Positions 24,182-33,043 of a stretch of DNA of 38,275 bases are shown here, piece after piece. A model generated the notes under the pieces. That model was not told the origin of the DNA. It made no database searches and worked only from the letters and a program-made list of their open reading frames with translations. The stretch's first letter is position 1, and each line of letters starts with the position of its first letter. The stretch is from Rhodopseudomonas sp. BR0M22 (GTDB lineage Bacteria; Pseudomonadota; Alphaproteobacteria; Rhizobiales; Xanthobacteraceae), in assembly GCF_010907035.1 (NCBI RefSeq), contig NZ_QUMK01000055.1, positions 1 to 38,275 on the forward strand. The letters are read 5' to 3'. The position numbers and the translations under genes are program-made.

Positions 24182-24961
24182 ATGCCGCGCTTCGCCGCCA
24201 ATCTCAGCCTGATGTTCACCGAGCATGCCTTTCTGGATCGCTTCGATGCAGCGCGGGCGGCAGGGTTCGATGCGGTCGAATTTCTGTTTCCCTATGAGGT
24301 CGACCCGGACGCCATCGCCGAGCGGCTGCAGCGCAATCACCTGACACAGGCGCTGTTCAACCTGCCGCCGGGCGATTGGGCCGCAGGCGAAAAGGGCTTC
24401 GCGGCGCTGCCCGACAAGTTCGACGAATTGCAGCGCAGCCTGCACACGGCGTTGCCTTATGCGCTCGCGACCGGCGTGAAGCGGCTGCATCTGCTGGCGG
24501 GCAATGCCGACAGCCGCGACGGCGCGGCGGCGCTGGCGTTTCGCCGGTCGTTGGCGGTGGCCGCGCATTTCTTTGCGCCGCATGGCATCGACGTGATGAT
24601 CGAGCCGTTGAATGGCCGCGATGCGCCCGGCTATTTTCTCGACGATGTCGACCATGCCCACACGCTCGTCCGCGAAATGGGCATCCCCAATCTGAAGCTG
24701 CAGTTCGACGTCTATCACTGTCAGATCCTGCACGGCGACGTCACCACGCGGCTGCGCGAGATGCTGCCGGTGGTCGGCCACATTCAGATCGCCAGTGTGC
24801 CGTCGCGGCAGGAGCCGGACGGCGAGGAGCTGAACTATCCGTTCCTGTTTGCCGAGCTCGATCGGCTCGGCTACGCCGGATTCGTCGGCGCTGAATATCG
24901 GCCGCGCGGCAAGACCGAGGATGGCCTCGGCTGGTTTGCGTCCTACCGCGCCGGAACCTGA
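24182..24961 (+). CDS. Hydroxypyruvate isomerase-like TIM-barrel protein (Hyi/OtnI)
   Basis: 259 residues, the usual length of Hyi/OtnI proteins (xylose isomerase-like TIM barrel). Expected metal and catalytic residues are seen: Glu141 in MIEPLN, Asp176 and His179 in QFDVYHCQ, Gln202 in HIQIASVPSR, the family block EPDGEELNY (211-219) and Glu238 in GAEYRP. Hyi interconverts hydroxypyruvate and tartronate semialdehyde; OtnI acts on 2-oxo-tetronates. GAGG precedes the ATG at 24182. Longer frames would overlap the toxin gene. It is 61 bp downstream of the toxin gene on the same strand as the Liv system 2 operon. The D-2-hydroxyacid dehydrogenase of the opposite arm could use its product. No glyoxylate carboligase is in the window. 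Confidence 0.87.
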   Translation: MPRFAANLSLMFTEHAFLDRFDAARAAGFDAVEFLFPYEVDPDAIAERLQRNHLTQALFNLPPGDWAAGEKGFAALPDKFDELQRSLHTALPYALATGVKRLHLLAGNADSRDGAAALAFRRSLAVAAHFFAPHGIDVMIEPLNGRDAPGYFLDDVDHAHTLVREMGIPNLKLQFDVYHCQILHGDVTTRLREMLPVVGHIQIASVPSRQEPDGEELNYPFLFAELDRLGYAGFVGAEYRPRGKTEDGLGWFASYRAGT

Positions 24962-25125
24962 GGTCGTCCGCAGCGACGCCGTTTGCTGCACCGCAATCAA
25001 TCTGTCGTGAGCGCTGCGTGGAATGCGGCCAACAACCGTGAACCTTGCAGTTTGCAGCGGTTTCGCCGGCTCGGCGACGCTTGGCTAATTGCACGGCCTT
25101 CGGTAAATCAACACAAGGGCCTGTC

Positions 25126-25144
25126 CGGAAAGGCGGCCTCTCCG
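25126..25144. promoter_or_regulatory. Operator-like dyad upstream of the RND pump gene
   Basis: CGGAAAGGC-G-GCCTCTCCG is a 19-bp dyad with one mismatched pair, 28 bp before the RND ATG. RND genes are often repressed by a TetR protein bound close to the start, but no regulator gene is adjacent here. The rest of the 211-bp gap 24962-25172 shows only a weak promoter-like pair (TTGGCT 25081-25086, TAAATC 25104-25109). Confidence 0.35.
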
Positions 25145-25172
25145 CAACAAGAAGATCTGGACGACCCGACGA

Positions 25173-28100
25173 ATGATCGCGCTGGTCCGTATCGCACTGA
25201 GCCGGCCGTACACATTCGTGGTGCTGGCGCTGCTGCTGCTGATCGTCGGTCCGCTGGCGGCGCTGCGCACCCCGACCGACATCTTCCCTGAAATCCGTAT
25301 CCCTGTGATCGGCGTCGTCTGGCAGTACACCGGCCTGCCGCCGGACCAGATGGCCGGGCGTATCACGACGCCGTTCCAGCGCGCGCTCACCACCACGGTG
25401 AACGATATCGAACACATCGTGGCGAACTCCTACGGCGGGTTCGGCATCGTCAAGATCTTCTTCCAGCCCAATGTCGACATCCGCACCGCGAATGCGCAGG
25501 TCACTGCGATCTCGCAGACGCTGCTCAAGCAGATGCCGCCCGGTGCCACGCCGCCGCTGATCCTGAACTACTCAGCCTCCACCGTGCCGATCCTGCAACT
25601 GGCGCTGTCGGGCGAGGGGATGACGGAACAGAGCCTCGCCGACCTTGCGATCAATCAGCTCCGCACGCCGCTGGTCACCGTGCCCGGCGCGGCGATCCCG
25701 TGGCCGTTCGGCGGCAAGCAGCGCCAGATCCAGATCGATCTCGATCCCAGTGCGCTGCAGGCCCGCGGCCTGTCCGGGCAGGACGTCGCCAATGCGCTCG
25801 CCGCGCAAAACCTGATAACGCCGGTTGGCACCCAGAAGATCGGCGAGTTCGAATACGTCATCCAGCTCAACAACTCACCGCTGAAGATCGAAGACCTCGG
25901 GAACCTGCCGATCAAGGCGGTGAACGGCGCGATGGTCTACATCCGCGACGTCGCCTCGGTGCGCGACGGCAATCCGCCGCAGACCAACATCGTGCACGTC
26001 GACGGCAACCGCTCGGTGCTGATGATGGTGCTGAAGGCCGGCGCGGTGTCGACGCTCGATATCATCGCCGGCATCAAGCAGAAGATCGTCGACGTCAAAG
26101 ACGCCATGCCGGAGTCGCTGAAGATCGCGCTGATCGGCGACCAGTCGGTGTTCGTCCGCGGCGCCATCACCGGCGTTGCCGTCGAAGGCATAATCGCGGC
26201 GCTGCTGACCAGCGTGATGATCCTGCTGTTTCTGGGAAGCTGGCGCTCGACCATCATTATCGCGGTGTCGATTCCGCTGTCGGTGCTCGGCGCCATCATC
26301 TGCCTGTCGGCGATCGGCGAGACGTTGAACATCATGACGCTCGGCGGCCTCGCGCTCGCGGTCGGCATCCTGGTCGACGATGCTACGGTGACGATCGAGA
26401 ACATCAATTGGCATCTGGAGCAGGGCAAGGAGGTTGAGCCGGCGATCCTCGACGGCGCCAATCAGATCGTGACGCCGGCCTTCGTGTCGCTGCTGTGCAT
26501 CTGCATCGTGTTCGTGCCGATGTTCTTCCTGCAGGGCGTCGCGCGCTATCTGTTCGTGCCGATGGCCGAAGCGGTGATGTTCGCGATGGTCTGGTCGTTT
26601 CTGCTGTCGCGCACGCTGGTGCCGACGATGGCCAAATATCTCCTGAAGCCGCACGTCCATCACGACAGCCTCTCGGGGCGGAAACCGTCGCGCAATCCGC
26701 TGGTGCGCTTTCAGCAGGGGTTCGAAGGCGTGTTCGCCCGATTCCGCCATGGCTATGGCGATCTGCTGACGCTGGCGATGGGGCATCGCCGGGTGTTCGT
26801 CGCCGGCTTCCTGGGCGTGGTCGCGTTGTCGTTCGCGCTGGTGCCGTATCTCGGCCGCAACTTCTTTCCCTCGGTCGATGCCGGACAGATCCTGATGCAT
26901 GTCCGCACCCAGGTCGGCACCCGGATCGAGGAGACCGCCAATCAGCTCGCCGAGGTACAGAAGGCGATCCGCAAGATCATTCCGCCGGATCAGATCGAGA
27001 CCCTGACCGACAACATCGGCATGCCGATCTCCGGCATCAATCTCACTTACAACAACACCGGCGTGATCGGCACCCAGGACGGCGATATCCAGATCAAGCT
27101 GAAGGGTGAGCACCGGCCGACCGAGGAATACGTCAAGCTGCTGCGCGAGCAACTGCCGCGGCAGTTCCCGGGCATGACCTTCGCATTCCTGCCCGCCGAC
27201 ATCGTCAGCCAGATCCTGAATTTCGGCGCGCCGGCGCCGATCGACCTGCAGATCCGCGGCGCCAATCTGCCGGCGAATTTCGACTACGCCGGCAAGCTGC
27301 TGGCCAGGATCAAGCGCATCCCGGGCGTCGCCGATGCCCGCATTCAGCAGTCGCCCAACAACCCGACCTTCAACATCGACGTCGATCGTACCCGCGCCCA
27401 ATATGTCGGCCTGACCGAGCGCGACGTCACCAACAGCCTCGTCGTCAATCTCGCCGGCTCGTCGCAGGTGGCCCCGACCTACTATCTCAACCCGGACAAC
27501 GGTGTGTCGTATTCGATCGTGATGCAGACGCCGCAATATCACGTCGACTCGCTCAGCAAGCTCGAGACTATTCCGATCTCGGCCTCGGGTGCTGCTGCCG
27601 CAGGGGCGCCGATTCTCGGTGGTCTCGCCGAGATCAAGCGCTCCGCCGGCAACGCAGTGGTGTCGCAATACGACATTCAGCCGATCGTGCAGATCTTCGC
27701 CACCACGCAGGGGCGCGATCTCGGTGCGGTGTCGGCCGATATCCGCAAGGTGATCGACGAGACCAAGGCCGAGGTGCCGAAGGGCTCATCGGTCGTTTTG
27801 CTCGGCCAGGTCGAGACCATGAACAGCGCGTTCGCAGGCCTGCTGTTCGGCCTGCTCGGCGCGATCGTGCTGATCTATCTGCTGATCGTCGTCAACTTCC
27901 AGTCCTGGGCCGATCCGTTCGTGATCATCACCGCGCTGCCGGCCGCGCTGGCCGGCATCGTCTGGATGCTGTTCGCGACCGGCACCACGCTGTCGGTGCC
28001 GGCGCTGACCGGCGCGATCATGTGCATGGGCGTTGCCACCGCCAACAGTGTGCTGGTGATCTCGTTTGCCCGCGAACGCTACGCGGTGCTCGGCGATCCG

Positions 28101-28367
28101 GTGCAGGCCGCGCTGGAGTCCGGCTTCGTCCGGTTCCGTCCGGTGCTGATGACCGCGCTGGCGATGATCATCGGCATGGCGCCGATGGCGCTGGGGCTCG
28201 GCGAGGGCGGCGAACAGAACGCGCCGCTTGGCCGCGCCGTGATCGGCGGACTGCTGTTCGCGACCTTCGCGACGCTGATGTTCGTTCCGGTGGTGTTCAG
28301 CATGGTTCACAACAAACAGCCGGCGTCCGATGGCGCGTCTGCTCCGGAGATGTCGCATGCCCACTGA
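25173..28367 (+). CDS. RND efflux pump, inner-membrane subunit (HAE1/AcrB-like)
   Basis: 1064 residues, full length for an RND pump: a first membrane helix at about 13-31, a periplasmic domain (35-335), a helix bundle (336-545), a second periplasmic domain and a final bundle (about 880-1045). Asp402/Asp403 in VGILVDDATV match the AcrB proton-relay pair Asp407/Asp408. The AcrB Lys940 position in helix 10 is Ala957 here (GVATANSVLV), so the relay is not of the AcrB type. ATG 25173 has no strong ribosome site. The adaptor gene overlaps its end by 11 bp. No outer-membrane channel gene is present, so a shared TolC-like protein is assumed. The substrate is unknown. Confidence 0.93.
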   Translation: MIALVRIALSRPYTFVVLALLLLIVGPLAALRTPTDIFPEIRIPVIGVVWQYTGLPPDQMAGRITTPFQRALTTTVNDIEHIVANSYGGFGIVKIFFQPNVDIRTANAQVTAISQTLLKQMPPGATPPLILNYSASTVPILQLALSGEGMTEQSLADLAINQLRTPLVTVPGAAIPWPFGGKQRQIQIDLDPSALQARGLSGQDVANALAAQNLITPVGTQKIGEFEYVIQLNNSPLKIEDLGNLPIKAVNGAMVYIRDVASVRDGNPPQTNIVHVDGNRSVLMMVLKAGAVSTLDIIAGIKQKIVDVKDAMPESLKIALIGDQSVFVRGAITGVAVEGIIAALLTSVMILLFLGSWRSTIIIAVSIPLSVLGAIICLSAIGETLNIMTLGGLALAVGILVDDATVTIENINWHLEQGKEVEPAILDGANQIVTPAFVSLLCICIVFVPMFFLQGVARYLFVPMAEAVMFAMVWSFLLSRTLVPTMAKYLLKPHVHHDSLSGRKPSRNPLVRFQQGFEGVFARFRHGYGDLLTLAMGHRRVFVAGFLGVVALSFALVPYLGRNFFPSVDAGQILMHVRTQVGTRIEETANQLAEVQKAIRKIIPPDQIETLTDNIGMPISGINLTYNNTGVIGTQDGDIQIKLKGEHRPTEEYVKLLREQLPRQFPGMTFAFLPADIVSQILNFGAPAPIDLQIRGANLPANFDYAGKLLARIKRIPGVADARIQQSPNNPTFNIDVDRTRAQYVGLTERDVTNSLVVNLAGSSQVAPTYYLNPDNGVSYSIVMQTPQYHVDSLSKLETIPISASGAAAAGAPILGGLAEIKRSAGNAVVSQYDIQPIVQIFATTQGRDLGAVSADIRKVIDETKAEVPKGSSVVLLGQVETMNSAFAGLLFGLLGAIVLIYLLIVVNFQSWADPFVIITALPAALAGIVWMLFATGTTLSVPALTGAIMCMGVATANSVLVISFARERYAVLGDPVQAALESGFVRFRPVLMTALAMIIGMAPMALGLGEGGEQNAPLGRAVIGGLLFATFATLMFVPVVFSMVHNKQPASDGASAPEMSHAH

Positions 28368-29559
28368 TCAATCGCCGCGCAGGTCCCGTCGCGGTCTCGG
28401 CATCGCCGGCGTGGTGATTGCCTGCGGCGCGGTCGCGATCGTGGTCACCGGCATCAGCGCGCGCGAGAAGAGCAGCGCGGAGCTGCGGGCCTGGACCGAC
28501 GAGCAGGCGATCTCCAGCGTCGCGGTGACGCGGCCGGACGGCAAGGTGCCGACCACGACGCTCGATCTGCCGGGCCGGCTGGAGGCTTATTCGCGGGCGC
28601 CGATCTACGCCCGCGTGTCCGGCTATGTGAAGAGCTGGAGCGCCGACATCGGTGCCAAGGTGAAGGCCGGCGAAGTGATTGCCGAGATCGAGGCGCCGGA
28701 TCTCGATCAGCAATTGCTGCAGGCGCGCGCCGATCTTGCCAGCCAGCAGGCGAGCGCGAAGCTGTCGGAGGCGACGCTGAACCGCCGCAAGACGCTGGTG
28801 GCGTCGAACTTCGTCTCGGCGCAGGAAATCGACGAGCGCACCGCCGACCTCGCTGCCAAGAAAGCCGCGGTGAATTCCGGCCAGGCCAATGTCGAACGGC
28901 TCGAAGCGCTCGCCGGCTACAAGAAGATCTCCGCGCCATTCGACGGCGTGGTCACCGAGCGCAACACCGACGTCGGTGCGCTGATCAACGCCGGCTCGAG
29001 CTCTGGCCCGGCGATGTTCGTGGTGTCTGACATCGCCAAGCTGCGCGTCTACGTCAACGTGCCGCAGAACTACGCGCCGCTGGTGCGGATCGGCGGCAAG
29101 GCGGTGATCGCGCTGCCGGAATATCCGGGGCGCTCGTTCCCGGCGACGGTGGAAGCCTCGTCGCAGGCTGTGGACGTCGCCTCCGGGACGATGCGGATTC
29201 AGCTCGTGCTCGACAATGCCAAGGGCGAATTGATGCCGGGCGGCTTCGCCAATGTGAAGCTGGCGCTGGTCCGCGATTCTGCGCCGCTGCACATCCCGGC
29301 GTCTGCGCTGATCTTCAACCGCAGCGGGCTGCGTGTCGCGACGGTCGGCCCGGATGATCGTGTCCAGCTCAAGCCCGTCACCATCGCCCGCGACCTCGGC
29401 CGCGAGATCGAGCTGTCCGCCGGTCTCACCGCCGAGGACCGCATCATCATCGCGCCGCCGGATGGCATCGCCAATGGGGAGAAGGTGCGTGTGGTCGCCG
29501 ATGACGCCGCCAAGGCCGGCAAGCCGACCGCGTCGGAGAAGCAGGACGTGAAGGGGTAG
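28357..29559 (+). CDS. RND periplasmic adaptor (HlyD/MFP family)
   Basis: 400 residues starting at ATG 28357 inside the end of the pump gene, with GGAG eight bases before it. A basic N-terminus RRSRRG and one membrane anchor (about 13-32) are followed by the barrel-sandwich (lipoyl) half APIYARVSGYVKSW...AEIEAPDLDQQL, a coiled-coil hairpin (about 116-175, QARADLASQQASAKL to NVERLEAL), the second lipoyl half ISAPFDGVVTERN and a beta-barrel domain to about 370. No lipobox Cys is seen, so it is held by the helix, not by lipid. It links the pump to an outer-membrane channel. The order pump-then-adaptor is opposite to acrAB and mexAB. Confidence 0.93.
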   Translation: MPTDQSPRRSRRGLGIAGVVIACGAVAIVVTGISAREKSSAELRAWTDEQAISSVAVTRPDGKVPTTTLDLPGRLEAYSRAPIYARVSGYVKSWSADIGAKVKAGEVIAEIEAPDLDQQLLQARADLASQQASAKLSEATLNRRKTLVASNFVSAQEIDERTADLAAKKAAVNSGQANVERLEALAGYKKISAPFDGVVTERNTDVGALINAGSSSGPAMFVVSDIAKLRVYVNVPQNYAPLVRIGGKAVIALPEYPGRSFPATVEASSQAVDVASGTMRIQLVLDNAKGELMPGGFANVKLALVRDSAPLHIPASALIFNRSGLRVATVGPDDRVQLKPVTIARDLGREIELSAGLTAEDRIIIAPPDGIANGEKVRVVADDAAKAGKPTASEKQDVKG

Positions 29560-29608
29560 GGCACTTGCGTTCGATCCCCTACCTTTGAGATTGGCCAAGA
29601 CCTCTCCC

Positions 29609-29691
29609 CGTTATTGCGAGGAGCGCAGCGACGAAGCAATCCAGCGCGGTGCACGGCGCCCCTGGATTGCTTCGCTTCGCTCGCAATGACG
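29609..29691. repeat. Palindromic repeat, family B
   Basis: Outer arms CGTTATTGCGAG (29609-29620) and CTCGCAATGACG (29680-29691, one mismatch) enclose the inner inverted repeat GAAGCAATCCAG/CTGGATTGCTTC. The same 83-84 bp unit with the same arms and inner stem lies at 34549-34632. It lies between the convergent adaptor and thiolase-like genes and may act as a two-way terminator. The rest of 29560-29727 shows nothing. Confidence 0.85.
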
Positions 29692-29727
29692 TGGATAGGT
29701 GGTCGCTCGGTCGCTCTGAATTCGGAA

Positions 29728-31242
29728 CTAACCGGCGTTGCGCCACTCCAGCACGCCATCCGCCGCCGTGGTGATACGTCCGCGTGTTCCGACCGGGCTT
29801 CGATCCATGTTGGTCAAAAACGCCAGCGTCGCCTGATCCTGCGCCGGCACGCGCGCCAGCGCGCGGGCGCCTTGCGATGTGCGGAGCATCACCACGCCGT
29901 GCTGCACCTCGCCGCGGCCGTCGTAGATCACGGTGAAACTCTCGACCGTCCCGTCGCCCGACGCCTTGTCGACGAATGGCGGCACCTGGCCATAGGCGGC
30001 ATCGGCTCTGGCCTGCACACTGACGTTCTCGTCGAGCGGGCCTTGCGGCGGCGTGCGCGAGACGACGAGGGCATGATGCTTGGTGACGAAGCCACCCTGG
30101 CCGTAGAGGAGGCCGAGCTTCGCTCCTTCGCGGAGGCGGCGGACCATCGCGCAGGCGGCGTGGGTCATGTAGGTGTTGAGCGGCGCGCCGAAGAAGGTGA
30201 GGCCGCCGGTGACGGTGGGCTCGACTTCGTCACCGAACCCCAGTGTCCGCCGCGCCATCTTCGGCACCACCGGGAAGCAGGAATACAGTTCGATCGCGTC
30301 GAAGCTGCGGCCGTCGCTGCCGACCATTGCCTTGATGGTCTCCAGCACCGCGTTCTGCGCGTGGCTCTGCACGAACTGATCGCGCGCCAGGTAATCGCGC
30401 GGCTCTTCGGCGGAGGCGCCGCCATGGATGTAGATCAGCTTGCTCTCGGGAATTCCGGCTGCGCGCGCCTTCGCCAGCGAGGTCAGCAGCACCGCGGAGC
30501 CGAAATTGACGCTCGGATTAGCGACCATCAGCTTGGTGTAGGGCCAGGCGATCATCCGGTTATCGGATGAAGGCGTGGTAATCTCGGTCGGTGTGTAGGC
30601 GCGCTTGATCCAGGCGTTCGGATTGCGCGAAGCCGCCGCCGCGTAACGCGACCACAGCACGCCGGATTCGTCGAGCGCCTGCCGCGGTGTCTGGCCCCAA
30701 TGCGCGGCGGTCGCCGCTTCGTAAAACGGATACACCGTGATCGGCCGCGCGACCCCGAGTGTCGAGGCGATCGGTTGCTGGAATGCCGCGCCGCGCTTGG
30801 GCTCGGGCGCGTCGTGAGCGAATGGCGTCCAGGGCAGCTCGATCTTGGCGCGCGCCGCTTTGGTGGCGGTCGATTGCGCCTCGGCGCCGCAGACCACGGC
30901 GACCTGCGCGTCGCCTCGGGCGATCCGCAGTGCGGCTTCGTGGATGAAGCGGATCGGGCTCTCGCCGCCGACCGGCCCATAGAAGCAGTGCCGGGGCGCG
31001 ACGCCGAGCCGGCTCGCCAGTTGCTCGGCGGGCGCGTGATACCGCCAGCTCAGAAAGTTGACGACGTCGAGCGAGTCGATCTGCGGCAGCAGGCTCGCGG
31101 CGCTGTCGTCGCCGGCGCGTTGCACGGCGGCTTGAAGCAACGCCAGCGGCTCCAGCCCTTGCGCGATGTCCTTCGGGTGATCGGCAATTTCGCCGATACC
31201 GGCGATGACAGGAATGCGTTCGGGCGGGAGCGTGGTCGGCAT
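29728..31242 (-). CDS. Thiolase-fold protein lacking the nucleophilic Cys (acetyl-CoA acetyltransferase-like)
   Basis: 504 residues of the thiolase superfamily, closest in pattern to SCP2-thiolase-like proteins annotated as acetyl-CoA acetyltransferase. The segment that normally carries the acylated Cys reads GPVGGESPIRFIHEAAL (89-105), so Cys is absent. The C-terminal CxG is replaced by YGQGGFVTKHH. FGAPLNTYMTHAACAMV holds a His that could match the active-site His, and the C-terminal extra part (about 415-504) looks like an OB/DUF35-type extension. Proteins of this kind often work with an acyl-CoA-binding partner in steroid or side-chain breakdown. No good ribosome site is seen before ATG 31242. 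It follows the SDR gene by 43 bp in one operon. Confidence 0.83.
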   Translation of the reverse strand: MPTTLPPERIPVIAGIGEIADHPKDIAQGLEPLALLQAAVQRAGDDSAASLLPQIDSLDVVNFLSWRYHAPAEQLASRLGVAPRHCFYGPVGGESPIRFIHEAALRIARGDAQVAVVCGAEAQSTATKAARAKIELPWTPFAHDAPEPKRGAAFQQPIASTLGVARPITVYPFYEAATAAHWGQTPRQALDESGVLWSRYAAAASRNPNAWIKRAYTPTEITTPSSDNRMIAWPYTKLMVANPSVNFGSAVLLTSLAKARAAGIPESKLIYIHGGASAEEPRDYLARDQFVQSHAQNAVLETIKAMVGSDGRSFDAIELYSCFPVVPKMARRTLGFGDEVEPTVTGGLTFFGAPLNTYMTHAACAMVRRLREGAKLGLLYGQGGFVTKHHALVVSRTPPQGPLDENVSVQARADAAYGQVPPFVDKASGDGTVESFTVIYDGRGEVQHGVVMLRTSQGARALARVPAQDQATLAFLTNMDRSPVGTRGRITTAADGVLEWRNAG

Positions 31243-31285
31243 TTGTTGCTTCTTGTTGCTTGGAAAGGTTGGCGCGAAAGCGTCG

Positions 31286-32065
31286 TCAGAACGCGGTGTA
31301 GCCGCCGTCGATCACGAAGGTATCGGCGGTGTGATACGACGACGCCTTGCTCATCAGATACACCGCGATGCCGCCGAAGTCTTCCGGCTCGCCGAACCGC
31401 CGCACCGGAATCCGCGGCATCACATTGGCGACGAACTTGTCATTGCCCATGATGCCGGCGGTCATGTCGCTCTTGATCCAGCCCGGCAGGATCGCATTGG
31501 CAGTGACGCCGTGGCGCGCGAGCTCGACCGCAAGCGCGCGCACCAGCGCATTGATCGCCGCCTTGGTGGCTGCGTAGTGCTCGTTGCGCGCGGTGCCGAA
31601 GATCGAGGCGAGGCTCGAGGTGGCGACCAAGCGGCCGAACGGATCGCCGCCGGCGGCGCGCTCGGTCATGTGCCGCGCCGCTGCCTGGAACGCGTGGAAC
31701 ACGCCATCGAGATTGGTGGCGAACATCGAGCGCCACTGTTCCTCGGTGCGGTCGATGAAGGCCTGCCGGCCGCCGCCGCCGATGCCCGCATTGGCGAAGC
31801 AGCCGTCGACGCGGCCGAACGCTTTCAGCGTCGCGTCCATCGCGGCCTTGACCGACGCCGGATCGGTGACGTCGCAGATCTGCGCTTCGACCTTGCCGGG
31901 CATGTTCGCCATGGTGGCCAGAGCGGCCTGGTTCTTGGTCGCGTTGCGGCCCCAGATCGAGACGTTGCAGCCGGCGGTTGCCAGCGCCTGCGCCATGCCG
32001 AGGCCGATACCACCGTTGCCCCCGGTGACGACCGCGACGCGGCCGCTCAGATCGAAAATGCTCAT
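31286..32065 (-). CDS. Short-chain dehydrogenase/reductase (SDR)
   Basis: 259 residues, a classical SDR with TGGNGGIG (14-21), NAG (92-94), catalytic Ser150/151, Tyr164 and Lys168 (YAATK) all present, and C-terminal IDGGYTAF. Start ATG 32065 has GGAAA upstream; the longer frame would run over the operator-like palindrome at 32172. It is the first gene of the minus-strand pair with the thiolase-fold gene and divergent from the PaaG-like/APH/DUF6285 operon. In the lva-type scheme an SDR oxidises the 3-hydroxyacyl-CoA (LvaD role); the fit here is by family and context only. Confidence 0.92.
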   Translation of the reverse strand: MSIFDLSGRVAVVTGGNGGIGLGMAQALATAGCNVSIWGRNATKNQAALATMANMPGKVEAQICDVTDPASVKAAMDATLKAFGRVDGCFANAGIGGGGRQAFIDRTEEQWRSMFATNLDGVFHAFQAAARHMTERAAGGDPFGRLVATSSLASIFGTARNEHYAATKAAINALVRALAVELARHGVTANAILPGWIKSDMTAGIMGNDKFVANVMPRIPVRRFGEPEDFGGIAVYLMSKASSYHTADTFVIDGGYTAF

Positions 32066-32171
32066 CCAGCGTTTCCATTTTTGTTTGTCGCGCGCTACAC
32101 CCTGCATGCTGGTGCGCGCGCTGTGATCGATGCAGGACCATGGACAAGCGCGTCGCAAAAATCAAATATGC

Positions 32172-32186
32172 TTTCACGTCGTGAAA
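32172..32186. promoter_or_regulatory. Perfect palindrome between divergent acyl-CoA operons
   Basis: TTTCACG-T-CGTGAAA is a perfect 15-bp palindrome in the 168-bp region shared by the SDR-thiolase pair and the PaaG-like/APH/DUF6285 operon. It is 107 bp from the SDR start and 47 bp from the crotonase start, so one regulator could control both. The spacing fits a TetR-, GntR- or LacI-type dimer. No regulator gene is adjacent. No convincing -35/-10 was found in the rest of 32066-32233. Confidence 0.6.
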
Positions 32187-32233
32187 CCCTTCCACAGCGC
32201 GGAATAACCGCGAACCGATAGCGCGAGGAAACT

Positions 32234-33037
32234 ATGCAGTTCAAACACGTCACGCTCGATTTCGACGGCGCCGTCGCGATCCTGAAGCTCGATCATCAGG
32301 AAGTGATGAACGCGGTGTCGATCGACATGCTGGGCGGCCTCGGCGAAGCGCTCGACGCGATCGAAGAGAAGCGTGCCGAGGTGCGCTGCCTGGTGATCAC
32401 CGGCGCCGGTCGCGCGTTCTGCACGGGTGCCAATCTGCAGGGCCGCAACTCCGGCAACAACATGAGCCAAGGCGGCGGCAAGGGGGCCGGCGCGGCGCTG
32501 GAGACCGCGTTCCATCCGTTCCTGCGCCGGCTGCGTCGGCTGCATTGCCCGATCGTCACCTCGGTCAACGGCCCGGCCGCGGGTGCCGGCATGAGCTTCG
32601 CGCTGATGGGCGACATGATCCTGTGCGCCAAGTCCTCGTACTTCCTGCAGGCGTTCCGCCGCATCGGCCTGGTGCCGGATTGCGGCTCGACCTGGCTGCT
32701 GCCGCGTTTGGTCGGCAAGGCGCGTTCGGTCGAACTGTCGCTGCTCGGTGAGAAGCTGCCGGCCGACAAGGCGCTGGAGTGGGGTCTCGTCAACCGCGTG
32801 TACGAGGACGCAGAACTGTGGACCGAGACCATGAAGCTCGCCCACGACCTCGCCAACGGTCCGACCATCGCGCTGTCGCTGATCCGCAAGATGTATTGGG
32901 ACTCGCCGGAGAACTCGTTCGAGGAGCAACTCAACCTCGAATTCGAATGCCAGCGCGTCGCCGGCTCGACCGACGACTTCAAGGAAGGCGTCGGAGCGTT
33001 CCTCGAAAAGCGTCCCGCGCAGTTCAAGGGCAAATAG
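32234..33037 (+). CDS. Crotonase-family enoyl-CoA hydratase/isomerase (PaaG-like)
   Basis: 267 residues of the crotonase fold. The oxyanion-hole parts GRAFCTGANLQGR (59-71) and NGPAAGAGMSFA (112-123) are visible. The two Glu residues of true enoyl-CoA hydratases are missing: the first site is Met120 and the second is near Phe141. Asp149 in IGLVPDCGSTWLLPRLVG is present, as in PaaG-type isomerases, whose chemistry relies on this Asp. Isomerisation or another Asp-dependent reaction is therefore more likely than hydration. GAGGAAA lies before the ATG. The phosphotransferase gene starts 6 bp after the stop. Confidence 0.9.
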   Translation: MQFKHVTLDFDGAVAILKLDHQEVMNAVSIDMLGGLGEALDAIEEKRAEVRCLVITGAGRAFCTGANLQGRNSGNNMSQGGGKGAGAALETAFHPFLRRLRRLHCPIVTSVNGPAAGAGMSFALMGDMILCAKSSYFLQAFRRIGLVPDCGSTWLLPRLVGKARSVELSLLGEKLPADKALEWGLVNRVYEDAELWTETMKLAHDLANGPTIALSLIRKMYWDSPENSFEEQLNLEFECQRVAGSTDDFKEGVGAFLEKRPAQFKGK

Positions 33038-33043
33038 CAGCGG

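Noticed and set aside
25875-27668. Minus-strand open frame of 597 codons
   Set aside because: Antisense to the RND pump gene; composition is that of a GC-codon shadow (Arg/His/Asp rich).
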